Origin: Acanthopleura granulata
Lineage: Eukaryota; Mollusca; Polyplacophora; Chitonida; Chitonidae
DNA: 64,000 nucleotides
Assembly: GCA_016165875.1 (NCBI GenBank)
Contig: JABBOT010000016.1
Span: 10,788,063 to 10,852,062 of the forward strand
Direction of reading: 5' to 3'
The first letter of the stretch is position 1, and every line of letters starts with the position of its first letter. Shown here piece after piece: positions 13,337 through 26,086 of this stretch. Under the pieces are notes generated by a model. The model worked only from the letters and a program-made list of their open reading frames with translations. It made no database searches and was not told where the DNA came from. The position numbers and the translations under genes are program-made.

Positions 13337-13755
13337 TTTGCTTGTTTGACTTGTGCCAATTGCACAAACCCAGCTTTGACTGGAATCAGACTTTTAAATT
13401 GGATTTAAATACTTACTTTTGTACCGAAAGTGTTGATATTGAGAACAGGTAGGTTGAAGAAACAGGATAGATGTACTGTAAGTGACTCAAAAGGTGACTA
13501 ATTTTGCCTGATTCTGGAAGTTCTGTCGATGTCATAAAGGTATTATGTGCTGCTGTTATGTGGTTTTGCTTGTTTGACTTGTGCCAATTGGATTTAAATA
13601 TTTACTTTTGTACCGAAAGTGTTGATATTGAGAACAGGTAGGTTGAAGAAACAGGATAGATGTACTGTAAGTGACGCAAAAGGTGACTAATTTTGCCTGA
13701 TTCTGGAAGTTCTGTCGATGTCATAAAGGTATTATGTGCTGCTGTTATGTGGTTT
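13337..13755. repeat. Recent 228-bp tandem duplication with 39-bp deletion in second copy
   Basis: Copy 1 is 13,337-13,564 and copy 2 is 13,565-13,755. Over about 170 aligned bases after the deletion I count only two differences (atacttact/atatttact and gtgactc/gtgacgc). Copy 2 lacks the 39 bases between two AATTG words present in copy 1 (13,358-13,362 and 13,397-13,401). TTTG occurs at both duplication borders. Confidence 0.92.
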
Positions 13756-16700
13756 GAGGAAGGTAAGATGTATGCTAGGGACAAAAAGTGTCAACTCCAA
13801 TGTTAATACATTGTGACCTCCATTTGACTCTAAAAATATCCCTGTTTGGGGAGGAGGTAGGGATGAAATTTTGGATCATTTACAGTTTTAAACTTGTTTA
13901 AGGAGTAGGAATCTACAAAACTTTTTTTTCTTTTAAGTTTTTAAAATTCTGTCTCAAAAAGTTGCGACAGAGGTAGCATATACAAAAGTAGCATATATGT
14001 ACTCAGTGCTTGTCCTTTCTTAAAGATACCAATGTAATTTCCTAATTTTTTGGTGGCTTTTTTTCCCCATAACGATTAATGGTTTTATTATATTGATAGT
14101 GAGCTGAAAATTGATTTGGGGAATATTATATCGGTGACCATGCCAAGATTCAAGGCCTTGCAATTACTTAATAGGTGGATAAGTCTTTAAACAGGAGGTT
14201 GGATTTGTGCTGAAGTAATTTGTATGTCATGACAAGATTAAATTGGTCTTACACCAAGGTTGTAATTTTGAAATAAAATCTTCAATTATGCTCTCAAGAA
14301 TCAAAAAGTTTAATTGTGTGATTTTGTTTCAAGAATTTCTTTTATAATGTGCTTAAAGCATCTTTTTTTTTTTCTTCAGTACCCGTAGTTCAAAAGTGGA
14401 TCACTTCTTGATGAGTTTTAAATTATTTTATTGAAAGGAACAACAACGACAAAAAACCTTAAGGATTTTGGGTACATGTAATTGGTGAATCGTGGGATCA
14501 ATTATTTTTGATGAATCTCAGTACATGTACTTAAGGGTTGTTTAAAATTTCTGGCTTGCATTTTACTTTTAGGGTATTGACTTCAAGCCTTTACAAAATC
14601 CTAAATTGCTTGGAGCATGCACAAGGCCATATGTGTTGTATTCATTTTTTTAGTTTAGTTAAAATTACTGTTATCAGGCAAGATTCCAAATATCTGCTCC
14701 TTTCACTTAAAGTCCCAGAAATTTTGTTCCATTCCAGTCAATTTCTGACAGTGAGACATATGCCTTTAAAACTGTTCTGGTTTTAGTTAGCCTTGACATT
14801 CGCCTTTTTTTAACATATTCTATAGAATCATGTTCTCTATCAGGCTCTATCATTTGCTGGCAATGTGAAATTCACGTGGTTTCTAAAGGACGCAGTCAGC
14901 AAAAAGCACATGTACATTGTATCACTAAATTAAGCTTGTTACAGACTATTGAAGGCATTTGCTGGTGTCCAATTTTGTCTGTCACCAGAGAAAAAATTGA
15001 AAAATCCTCATTTTACAAATTGGATTCTGATTGATTGGAATATGTTATAAATAAGTGTAATACAATAAAACCACTTTTTTCATGGGCAAGGTTGAAGTGG
15101 TAAGATCAGTTTCTAAGTAAATGTGTGCTGGGGCAACTGAATAATAATTTTGACCCAATTTCTTTTTATTGGAACCCATAGATCTGTGCGTTGGATTCAT
15201 TTACTGCATGTACAGGAGATTATGCAAGTTGTAGTTTGGATGAATGGATGATGGCTGTCATTTACCTGAAAGTGGAGAATTTCATTCTGTTCTGAGTGTC
15301 ATATTTGGACTCCAAAAGCCTTTTAGGTCAGTCTCCTATTCTCTTGTGTGAAACCTGGCACACTTGTTCTCTCATTATCTTCAATTTCACTGCCAGGAAT
15401 TGCAGGGACAGATGGCTCAATTCAATCCCAAGAAAAATCGAAGAAATCCCTGGGCTACAATTGGGGCACTAGGTTAAGTACATTTATAGAACTATGTAAT
15501 TCTTACTTCGAATAAACGCCAAGTGGTTTACCAGTTTTGTCCCCAGGTCCACTTTGGGTAACTGTCATCTCTGTTATCTTGTTAATATCATGTTAATAAA
15601 ATGATGAGATGTCTCCGCTTCAGTCTTGCCTTGTCTGTCTATTTCTGTGGGAGGGCTGTTGTAAACTGTGTCAACTGGAACGACTGTATATAGAAACTTA
15701 AATATAGCCAATAAGAGGGTATTATGGCAGGGATAGAACAGTTTTGATGACTGATAAAGAATTCATGTCAAATCATTGTCATGATCAGTTTTAATACTTG
15801 AACAGGCGTTGAAGCTCTATTAATCTTTAACTCATACATAATGATGTAGTCATATACATAAAGATCTGTTCCGTACTCACAGTGTTCACAGGGACAAGAA
15901 CTGGTTGATGATTGTCACTGTGGCCAGCGTTAAGTTCATCAGTGACTCTCCAAAGATCTGTGGTTTACACTGGGCTCTGGCTTCCTTCAACCCTAAAACT
16001 GCCATCACAAGCACAAAAGTCCACGAGTAAAGCGATAAAACAATCAAATAAATCTTGCATATGTGGATTTGACATCTGCATATTGTGCCTGTTTTTTTTT
16101 CTTTTGTTTTGTTGTTTTTTGCAGTATTAATTTTCTTAGATAACTCTTCAGGAAACTTGCTGTGAAAGTGGAAAGAGTGAGGAAGAAAGTAAGCGCCAGC
16201 AGAAAGACTATTGTAAGCTATTTCATAAAACTGCATGTACCTTAACTGACTTTTTGTGATTTTTTTGTTGCACTGATTTAAACTGTATCTGCTTCTTGAA
16301 CTTAATAGGCTGAGCGTCATGTACCATATTCAATATGGTACACAAACCCCAGCCTGTGAAGTTTTCCAAGTTTTAGATGCAAATTGCACATGAAGTTGAA
16401 TTTTTCCTGTGAATTTTGTCCATTGAAGGTGTGCTAAAACAGACCCAGAAAGCCACATTATATTTATTTTAATTAACAACATGCATGTACAGTACTCAAG
16501 AATTTTCAGTTATACGACAGCAGTCAGTTTTATCAGTGGAGGAAACAAGGAACTTCACTATTAAAAACTAAAAAGCAACAACAAATAAGTAAAAGCTATC
16601 AAATCTATCATCAAAATTATATGGGAATGCCAGATGTCATACCCATAGGTCATATGCACTTTGCGTTCTTGTCTTCAACCATGTCAACCACCTCTGAAAG

Positions 16701-17249
16701 CAATATTTCAGTATTTTCTCTTGGGTTTAGAGAAATATTTGTTATATTTTTGTGAAGCTCATACCTGTGGTGACACAGACAAAGCATTTGGCTATACTTT
16801 ACAATAAATGTAAACATAAATTACCCTTCAAAAACTGCTTTAATGATTGAAAAAGTTGAAGATTTACAGTATGCACTGGTCTTAAATGCAGCTCTAGTGA
16901 TTTTGGGAAAGAAGTGAGCCCCTGAAAATCTGAAAAAGTTCTCTACCTTTTTAATGTTGGTTTTGTATATATTGGCAATTTTTGATAGATTCTTTTGGAT
17001 ATCAAGCTACTGCTTCAGGAGTTCACGCAAAGAAGTTCAACCTCGTTAAAAGTTTATGTATCTGTATCAAACATGCAGCAATGGTTTACCTGCCAGAGGG
17101 CTACTATGTAAAGTGACAAATCACTCCACAGCTGGCCAGAAAAATAAGAAGCTTGTGGATTGAATTTGGAGAGGAAGGAATCTGTCAACATGAACTGCCT
17201 GTTTGTGGCGGTATACATGGATTACTATGGGAGAGGTGGGGAATGGAGG
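13756..17249. other. Noncoding stretch, no gene recognised
   Basis: AT-rich. A minus-strand open frame at 15,886-16,320 contains two hydrophobic stretches in its last ~60 codons and is followed on the minus strand by a GTGAGT. There is no pyrimidine-rich acceptor in front of it and I recognise no family, so it is not annotated as an exon. TACATGTA occurs at 14,474 and 14,522. Confidence 0.45.
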
Positions 17250-18190
17250 TTATGCCTACCTCCCTCACCTCTGCCACCATTCCCGCCTACCTGTGACACC
17301 CCCATCTCTGCCTTCATCCTCACACCTCTACCACCATCCTCTCCACCTCTGCCACCATATCCCCAATGTGTGACACCATCTCCCCACCTCTGCCACCATC
17401 CCCCAATGTAACACAATCTCCTTCACGAGTGACACCCCCCCACCTCTGCCACCACCATCACCCACATGTGACACCATGCAACCAGCTACACCAGGATCCC
17501 TCCACCACTGCCCCCCTCCCCCACCCAACCTCTGCCACTGTCACACACATCTGCCAACATCTTCACCTCACCTCTGCCAACATCTTCACCTCACCTCTGC
17601 CAACATCCTCACCACACCTCTGCCACCATGCCCCCACCTCTCTGTATCCTCTTACCATCAGTGTCCTCTCACATTATCAACATCACCTCTGTCCTTATCC
17701 TTTATCATCTCCCACCTCTGTCACATCCTCCCATCTCCATCATTATCCTCCCTCCTATGCCTTTGTCACCATCCTCCTACCTTTGTCACTAACCTCTGGC
17801 TTCATCACTATCCTCCCACCTTTGTCACAGCCCTCTGTCTTCGTCACTATACCCCCACCTCTGTCTCTATCCTCTGCTTTCAACACCATTCTCCAGCTCC
17901 CTCGCCATCTCCTGATCTCCGTCAAAATCCTCCCCCTTCATTACCATCCCCCGGCCCCATCACCATCCTCCCACCTCCATCACTGTCCTCCTACCTCGAT
18001 CACCTCCTCCCACCTCTGCCACTGTCCTCCCACCTCCATTACTTTCCTCCCACCTTTGACACCATGTTTGTCACTATGCAGCGCCGTGCATCCTGCCACC
18101 TTATCTTTCCATGTGGCCATTCTCCCCATGATGTGACACTGGCCCACCCTGTACCTCTACCACAGACCTCCCCCACTCCTGTCTGTGATA
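17250..18190. repeat. Pyrimidine-rich degenerate satellite (CCACCTCTGYCACCATCCTC type)
   Basis: About 0.94 kb in which the + strand is almost only C, T and scattered A. It is built from variants of CACCTCTGCCACCATCCTC with exact local repeats such as AACATCTTCACCTCACCTC at about 17,560-17,610. Strand asymmetry is extreme (the purine-rich strand is the minus). Two long open frames cross it, but they encode only Pro/Ser/His/Leu low complexity and result from the repeat having few stop codons. An expanded low-complexity tract is the best explanation. Confidence 0.85.
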
Positions 18191-19734
18191 CATAGGTGAG
18201 TGCCCTCAGGCTGGCCAGGTAAAGTATGCTGATATGCCCTAATTTGTCTGTTTCACTCTGTTATTTTATTGATCCCTCTCAGGAAGCAGACCTGGGTTTG
18301 GCCAGGTTAGAATTGATCGATACATTTGCTCTGATCAATCCCGTAGTAAGGAAGGCAAACTGGGTCAGATAAGTCTCAGTACACCGTGTGTGGATGGATC
18401 TGCACTGTTGTGCAAATACAAACTGTCAATTTGTGACTCATAGAAAGAACAAAAAGCAATTGCCTAAACTAAATTTGTTGGGATAAGTTTACTCAGATGT
18501 GACCCTGTTGACAATACCAGTCACAAACAGCTGATCAAATGTGATCATGATTTTATTTTGTTATTGAATAAGTTTTCTTTGTTGGAAGGGGGTATGATTT
18601 TAGGGAATTTTAAGTACTGAGCAAAACTTCTTGATTTTCCTGTTTGCTTTATGCAGTTTGCAAAACTGAGAAAAGCGTGTTTGATGCTTTGATAGTCATT
18701 GGAAAATATAGCATACATGTACATGTAGTGTTTAACTGTTTAAAAGAAAGAATGCATGTGGACTGATTACAACCAAAGTGGGTTAATGCTAAAGCTGTTC
18801 TTTTCTGAATTTCCTGAAAGTTTGTGCGGAAAGTCAAGTGTAATTAAAGCTGCGGAAACCATGATTGCGACTTTGTAATCACTGCAGACTGTATCCTGTG
18901 GTATACGGAAGTGACACAACCATCTAGAGGCTTGGCATGCAATGTCCTCATTACCACACTCCCAGGCACTTCTCCTGCAGTTCTCCATCAAGTGCTGGCC
19001 GATGTAAGGCTCCCTGTTTGTTTGTCGTACAATTCATAAATAATGACATCTTGGTGCTGGCAATTTTCAGTGTTTTAGGAAATATAGAAATATAAATCTT
19101 CAGAAGTATCAGATTTATTTACAATATTGTATTTTGCCTAAATTTTAGTTTTTCGCATTTCACAGATTTTGAATGAAATTCTGATTGATTCTGTCACCAT
19201 GTCAGGTCACTTAAGAGTTTTTTTGTGAACTTTGATTAATTTTTTATCAGAAAAACTAAACTGTTACCATCAAAAGTATCATTTTAATGCCTTTGTATGC
19301 TTCTGAAAGTGTATTCTTATAGCCCCGGCTTAGTAAGAAATGTGGTAATTAAAAAGTGATTGTGTTGAAACCTGGAAGCTCAACTGCTCTGTTTTACTGC
19401 CACCTGCCTTCACCCCCTCTCTCAATTTAGTGGCACATGTAGGATTATTAGGGATTTTAGATGTCTGAAACCTACCTTGGTACACTGACCCATTTACCAC
19501 AAGTGTTTTATTGGCCGTTAATGAGCCATTGTATTGATCTGTTAGGTGATTAATTACTGGAAGTGCTGATCCATTTTTTTCAGGAGCCTGGCATGGTTGG
19601 CTATAGGCTTGCTGCATCTAGGTGTATATGTAGTGTGCAGGGCACAGCTGTTAACCAAATGGATAGAACTGCTTGAAAGAAAACAAAATGAATTTTTATA
19701 GAAGCAGATGTACCAAGTGAAGCACTGGTGGTGA
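18191..19734. other. Noncoding stretch, no gene recognised
   Basis: AT-rich. TACATGTACATGTA is at about 18,714. No domain or splice-consistent reading frame is visible. Confidence 0.45.
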
Positions 19735-19850
19735 ATGTTTGTTCCCCTGGGCTCCCCCAGTTTCCTCCTGCCTTAATGTGGGCCGTCGTCGTATATTAGT
19801 GAAATTTTCTTGAGTACAGAAAAACTCCAGTCCAGTAAATAAAGATATAA
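19735..19850 (+). mobile_element. SINE fragment, family A 3' half
   Basis: Contains GTTTCCTCCTGCCTTAATG, GGGCCGTCGTCGTAT, GTGAAATTTTCTTGAGTACA and a degraded AAACTCCAGTCCAGTAAATA tail. The same order is seen at 25,022, 37,725, 53,645, 58,580 and 59,020. Confidence 0.75.
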
Positions 19851-20550
19851 GGAAGCCAGCGAGCTGGGCGTGGGGTAAGAAATAATATAGCAAGTCATAT
19901 AACACAATCATGCAATCAAATTTGTTGATTTTAAAAATTTTCATAACACAGTGCATTATGCGGCTAACCATATCTACACTTGCCGTGCCTGTTGTGGTCT
20001 TGACCAATAAGATTGCATGCTCAGATCGCATTCTCGCTAGTTTTGGCTGCTGCTTTGAGTTAGTGGGTATGTCAGAAACCTGAGGAACAGTGCATCTAAC
20101 CATGAAGTCTAGTGTTAAATATTCTTAATGTTCGCATTAATCACCCATATGTCTGTTTATCAGTACTGTATATATCTGAGTTCCATCTCGTATATTATGT
20201 ATTGAGAACGACAGATGCATGGGTAATTGATGATTTTTTTTTTTTTATGCTTTGTACTGTGCCCCGCGGTGTGCTGCAGATAACATAAAAACGAATAAAA
20301 AGTTTATTTGTTGCGAGAGCCAGCCTTAAAGCTTTTGCTTGGCTGAGTGTTGTAGAAACAACAAAGCGTTTTACAGACACATTTGTGCAGATAATAATTG
20401 AGGGAATCACCGGGCGAAACTCAGAAGCAAACATAATTCACTTGATACACCCACAATCTATTCAGATGAAATGTTATTCCAGAGTTGTTGTTTATCATAG
20501 ATTTAGCAATAATGTGAGCCTTGGAGGCCTTCCAGTTACCTGGTGTGCAA

Positions 20551-20884
20551 GGGCGCGTCTTACAAAGCTGGAGTAAGGCTGCGACTGGGTGTAAGCCTGT
20601 GGGACGTGTGTCCCAGGAAATACTGACCGTCTTACAAAGCTGGAGTAAGGCTGCAACTGGGTGTAAGCCTGTGGGACGTGTGTCCCAGGAAATACTGACC
20701 GTCTTACAAAGCTGGAGTAAGGCTGCGACTGGGTGTAAGCCTGTGGGACGTGTGTCCCAGGAAAGAGTGACCGTCTTACAAAGCTGGAGTAAGGCGCTAC
20801 TAGGAGCTGACGAAAGCCGCTACTAAAGCAGACGTAAATGTCTACGTCTGACGTAAGCTACTCCAGTTTTGTAAGACGGGCGCC
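20551..20884. mobile_element. Foldback/MITE-like element containing 72-bp tandem repeats
   Basis: The left end (GGGCGCGTCTTACAAAGCTG...) and right end (...CCAGTTTTGTAAGACGGGCG) are inverted repeats of about 25 bp. Inside, a 72-bp unit starting with the terminal sequence GTCTTACAAAGCTGGAGTAA begins at 20,557, 20,629, 20,701 and, partial, 20,773. The three full copies differ at only a few bases. Each unit carries the perfect hairpin TGGGAC-GTGT-GTCCCA. Because 72 is divisible by 3, the array stays open as a 24-residue repeat, which I judge incidental. Target duplication could not be defined. Confidence 0.82.
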
Positions 20885-22246
20885 AGGATTAACTCATATA
20901 CAGAGTTCTCCAGGTAGTACATCACTGCTATAGTCTGCAAGCCCAACCTGCTTACAGGACACAGGTTTTATTGCTCATTGAACGAGGTTGAAGACAATGG
21001 ATTTTCTGAACACAGAATAGATTTAAGGGGCATTATCATCAGAAACATGCAGTGTTAGAGAATGACTGAGAAAGCTGCTACTTAATATAAAATCATATGA
21101 AGCCTTTTAAAAAGAACTACTCGCTGCTTGCATGTGGAGAAGTCTAAAGAAACAAAAATCAGAAAATCTTGTGTAATGTGTTTCAACTATTAAGTCTCAT
21201 TCTGCACTTCACAAGAAACTTTACTGCCTTGGAATACATCACATACCTAATACATAGTACAGAGTATACAGTAGAATTCTAGTTTGTTTATTTGAAAAAT
21301 GTAAGACTCTACAATGTAAATATCAGTTGTTTAAATTTGTAAATGCTCAACAAGCCTCAAATAAATTGGTGAATGTAATGAATTAAAAAGTGTTTAATAG
21401 AGGATTTGCTTCAGTAGGAATTTTATGGATTGTGATTATGTTTATGGATTATGAACAATCTTGGTTACTTTATTTTGAAAACCTGTTCTTATCGCCTTGC
21501 TTTGTTAACTATTTCGTATGTTAAAACTACCTTGATAAGGTTGATCGACACAGTTGCCAAAAGCATGGTTTTTGAAAATTGGTTTACTTTTATTTTACTT
21601 TTGAAGGTATTTAAAACCAGCTGTCACAATTTTCCATTACATATTAACCCCATATCAACACACATAGAAAAACTTAAGGAATTACAATATACACCTTTGC
21701 CACACACCAGCCATGGATATTACTCCTTGAAAAATAAAAAAAGAAAATGCTTGAAATTGAAAGTAGCAATCAGTAGGCAATCAGTAGCTTAGGTTCAAGA
21801 AAGCTTGCATCTGAGGCCTACATTGATCTGCAAGACCAGAAACTTGAAACATGGCTGCAGTTCTGTTCTGCTCAGCAATTCACAGACACGTGAGTTTGAA
21901 TGAAATGAAACGTGTCAGATAAATGTATTTCGCAGGGGATTTTCATTTTTTTTAATACCACACTTAATTTCCTTTCATCCTGAGTGTTGAGTGCAATTTC
22001 TCAAGGACTGTTGATTTGAACATCGGTGGATAAATACATGCCTTTTATAAATTGGTGGCCTGGTTATTAAGCTAAGGTTGTCATGGATTGTTGATGTTAA
22101 CAGAGCGTTTAAATTACTTCAAGATTTTGGGAACATACTTTTACACTTTTAGACAGCTGGCTACAATTTTATGCATATTACAGTGTACCTGTACATAAGA
22201 GAAAAGTCATCTAAACATATACCCTTAGTTATTCGGAAGAGGAGTG
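20885..22246. other. Noncoding stretch, no gene recognised
   Basis: AT-rich. The 113-codon open frame at 21,451-21,792 has no recognisable domain or supporting splice signals. Confidence 0.45.
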
Positions 22247-22367
22247 AAACCAGACATATGTAAACAGCCTCGACCACTCTTTGAATTCCATGGAAATTCA
22301 GAAAAGCAGTGGAATTCCATGGAGTTAAAAAAAAAAGTGGTTGTGGCTGTTTATATATGTCTGTTTT
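22247..22367. mobile_element. Short foldback MITE-like hairpin
   Basis: The left arm, from CAGACATATGTAAACAGCC through CGACCACT, pairs with the right arm AGTGGTTGTGGCTGTTTA..ATATGTCTG. The central part has two more inverted GAATTCCATGG/AATTCCATGGA words. Arm length is about 30 bp with a poly(A) interruption. Non-coding, about 120 bp. Confidence 0.75.
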
Positions 22368-25021
22368 CAGGTTACTTGTTTATGTTTACTCAATGAATCA
22401 ACTTTTAATATGGAATTCTTTCGAAGCCATAGGGTATGCCATGTTAAAGTAACTGGAAACACAATGCCTGAACACTCCTTTCCCAAACATATATCGCTAA
22501 AGGCAAAACAGTGTTTGGGAAAAGTAAGTCAAAACAGCTGAAGTCTCCAGTAATAGGATTAAGTAGTAGAAATAAGCATCTGATTGGTTAAAATTGATAA
22601 CATGGCCATGCTGTGGATTTTCTCAGTGTGTGCATTTTTGTTTACGTTGAACGGCAATATCTTGGTTATGCAACTTCACAAGAATAAAAATAGGAATGCT
22701 TTTTAAACTTTATCAATGCATATACATGTATTTGATCTAGTGTTATCTTCTCAATCACTTCGTGAAACTGTTCTTGGATGTGGTGGTTAATCAACAGAGT
22801 GAAATGAGATCTTTTTCAGTTTGACAAATTTAAAACCGTTAAGGTAAATCTGGGTTATTATTTTATGTGACTGGCAGTCATGACTGTGTAGTGAACATGC
22901 TTATCTGGGAATTGCTGCAGCACATGAATTTTACACTGGCTCAACCAACTTTTAATGGCACCTTGGTGCATGATAAAGCTTGCAGAGCCAGCTGGGTGAG
23001 CTTACATGAATTTCATTGGAGAGGTTGTACTATGTGTGGGATGCTGTGTCAGGGATGCAACTCAGTATTGTTGACATGTGCGTACTTTAGTTCAGACTCA
23101 TTGTGTATAGTACACATGTGTCTGCTGATCCAGATATGGTCTACTTGTAAGAGTGGCTGTATGAATCAACTGTGTGGAACAGGAAGAAGGGGGTGGTTCT
23201 ACAAAGGGGTCATGTCCTTACAGATAAATTTTCTAAAAGTTTGCTTGAATACTGATCTACTAAATAGAAGGGGAGGGAGGCTAGCAAGAATTCCTGTGAA
23301 ATTTTGGGGTGATATATGCATGTACGATATACATGTATTGGTGAGGTGAGAAAATTTCTGACTCTTCCTGTCTGAGAAGTGTTCGTTAAAATGGTGAAAA
23401 ATTGTATTGTACATGTAGTCATTTTTTTTTCAATGGGTTGTTTTTGCATGTGTGTCTATCAGCCTATTACAGTTGCACTACTTGAGCAGTTTATACTCTG
23501 ATTATTTTCATCATCTGTTTGTATAAGCATATTCACATAGCATGGCGCTGTTAGGTTCATTAGTAGATGAGAGGAACTAGAGGATCACGCCAGACCATCA
23601 TCTCCATGACATTTTAAAACTGTCTTTGCTACTTGGATGATGGAAAACCCTAGAAACAAGGTACATGCAGCTGCAGGTATTCTATTCTCTTCTGTGTTTT
23701 TGCTACCATTTGTTGAGCTGGTCTACATGCACCTCTGCATGGTCAGCCAATGATTGGGTTGTCTGTCAATTATTGATTCATTGTCCATGGAGGCCATGGA
23801 TTTAGCCAGAATTTGAAATCAGGGCGTCTCATTTCCAATTTTTCTCCTCTTTTTCCTTATCTCTCCCATGTTAATTGTGTCAAAATAGGGTGTCTTCAAG
23901 ACACTGAGACTTCTCCAGGGCTAAACCTATGGTGTGGAGGCTGTAGTTATTTCTGTCTCAACTTCAGTTAAAACTTCCCTAGTTCACAATGCAAATTACA
24001 TGTGTGATGAACCCTGATCCTAGAGCTTTGCGCTGTTTTAGTTTGTATGTTTGGAACCATTGTGCTTGACCAATGCTTTCTGCCGATAGTTCACTGTTTG
24101 TTGACCATTGTTCTCTGGCTGGTTTGTCTGTAGCTTTAAGTTGGAAGGTTTCTGCAGTGCCTGACGATACATTCAGGAAGTGTTTTTCTTCATGAGCTTC
24201 ATGGTGTCATTTCAACAGCCGTATGCCTAACTGCCATTACAGAAGTCATGAGGAATTTTCTGGCATGAGGCTCAGTTCTTTCACCTTGGAATGTTTAATT
24301 CCCTGTCTTATGGAATTCTTGGGCCATAAGGAATCTTTAGACAACAAGTTCACCAATCAACATTTTTAAATGAAGCAGCAACCAAGTAGAGTGTGTGTGA
24401 AATTGTCCACACCTGCACGGCATTAAGGGTCAACTGTGCGATGTTGTAACCCCACCTACATCAAGTTGCGGTGGTGTGTAAGACTGGGGGATTAGCAGTG
24501 ACCAAGACAGCTAGTGTGGTAGTATCAATCGTTTTCAGAATCAGGTATCTGGGTTAGTATCTATTGATTACTGTAAATACTCCACTAATCTGTGATTTGT
24601 GCACATTTTGTAAGCTGTTCAGCTATCCTGGTCATTTTATATGCTGTTTGCTGATATTCACAAACAATTAAATCGAAACCTGTTCTGTGCACAATAGTTT
24701 GCTGTGAAAAGAAATCGTCCCCCATAAGGCTGATTTCATGTTGAATGTCTCTGCTACTCTGAGAAGTTTGAATGTTGATGAATGAGTGTAAAAATTTTTG
24801 AATGTGATGTTGAACTCTAATTAAATAAATGCTTCTAACGGTCATATGATTAGTTAAATATAGCTGTTAAGTACACAGGCTTAAATGCAGAACAAATGGT
24901 GCAGTTCTTCAAAAATTGTTAGTTGTATTTCCCCTTGGTTAAGAACTGTTTTTGGACAAATTCATAAAAAGTGTGCATTTTGCCATTTGCAAATATGTCA
25001 GTCTTCCAGAACAAAATTGGC
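22368..25021. other. Noncoding stretch, no gene recognised
   Basis: AT-rich with TACATGTA at about 22,723, 23,332 and 23,410. The 160-codon frame at 22,867-23,349 has Cys/His without regular spacing, no recognised family and no clear acceptor. It is treated as chance. Confidence 0.45.
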
Positions 25022-25190
25022 ACCAGGTCACGCTGGCTCTCTACAGTCGTTCATCAAAAGGTCTGCCAGCAATCTTGTGATGGTCGCGGGCTCTGCCAGG
25101 TTTCCTCCTACCATAATGCTGGCCGCAGTCATATAAATGCAATATTGTTGAGTACGGCGTAAAACACCTATCAAAAAGATAAACAACCAA
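25022..25190 (+). mobile_element. SINE fragment, family A
   Basis: GGTCTGCCAGCAATCTTGTG, ATGGTCGCGGGCTCTGCC, GTTTCCTCCTACCATAATG, CTGGCCGCAGTCATAT and TTGAGTACGGCGTAAAACAC occur in the family order, ending in an ATCAAAAAGATAAA tail. The tRNA-related head is missing or eroded. Confidence 0.82.
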
Positions 25191-26086
25191 ATCAGCATCT
25201 TTGACTTCAGTGCATGCAGAACATATTGCAAGCAGTACAATTCCTTAGTCTCATGTTAAGGCACCCATAAAGCTGTCCCTGTAGCTGAAATGACTTGGAC
25301 GTAAGACACTATCTGGCTTGTCTGCATGTCTGTGCTGGCTTAATTTCCAGAAGAAATCCATAAAAGTGCTTCACTAATTTTATCCTAGTAAAATGGTGTC
25401 ATGTTAAAAATTGATGTCATTTCTGATAATTCTCAGCCAGTTAAGTAAATATTATTGGGAGTAAGAACTGAAATAATGATTGACATTGACTTTATGGTAT
25501 CTCGGGAATATTTCAGTCAAGTCGTGGGTAATTTTGGCGTAATGTCTGGTACCTAGACAGTGTATGTTTTCTTCGCAGGTGTGTTTCTTACAAGGTCCTG
25601 TATATAGTGTGGATCCTGTGCACTACTGACATTGTGAAGACTGAAGAGAAATTAACAGTTGGTGGAAATCCAATAACACATCTGTGCACAGATACATGCA
25701 CGCACATATCTGACAAAAACCATTTTAAAACTTTACATTTTCAAAGGTCAGGAAAAATCCATTGCTTGTGATTCCATATTCATGATAGTGTCACTGCAGC
25801 AACATCACAAACACAAACTGAAGTTTGTACCGGGTGTCAGTAGTGTTTAGCACCTTGAGACTTAAGCAGACATATGGAGACATCTGCCTTGTGCACATGC
25901 TTCATGTAAGTGCTGACACTTTTACTGACATTTAAGGGCTTTATGATATAGGCTTTGCTGTTGCAAAAAACATAATTTTTTTTTCATTTTTGTTGCCAAA
26001 ACAAAATAATCAGGAAAAATAAATAGTCAGAAATATATTTTTTTGCTCCGTGCTTTGTGTGTTTGTGCATTTGTATATACATATAG

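Noticed and set aside
15886..16320. Minus-strand 144-codon frame with two hydrophobic stretches
   Set aside because: I looked for a membrane-protein exon, but the upstream minus-strand sequence is purine-rich with no acceptor and no family is recognised. Kept only as a noncoding note.
17366..18195. Two overlapping open frames of 256 and 239 codons
   Set aside because: Both are Pro/Ser/His/Leu low complexity from the pyrimidine repeat. Two frames being open at once is a property of the repeat and not of coding.
20521..20826. 101-codon frame with a 24-residue repeat, resembling a repeat protein
   Set aside because: It lies entirely inside a foldback element whose 72-bp unit happens to be divisible by three; better explained as DNA repeats.
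22867..23349. 160-codon + strand frame rich in Cys and His
   Set aside because: Cys/His spacing is irregular, no finger or knot pattern fits, and flanking splice sites are not consistent.
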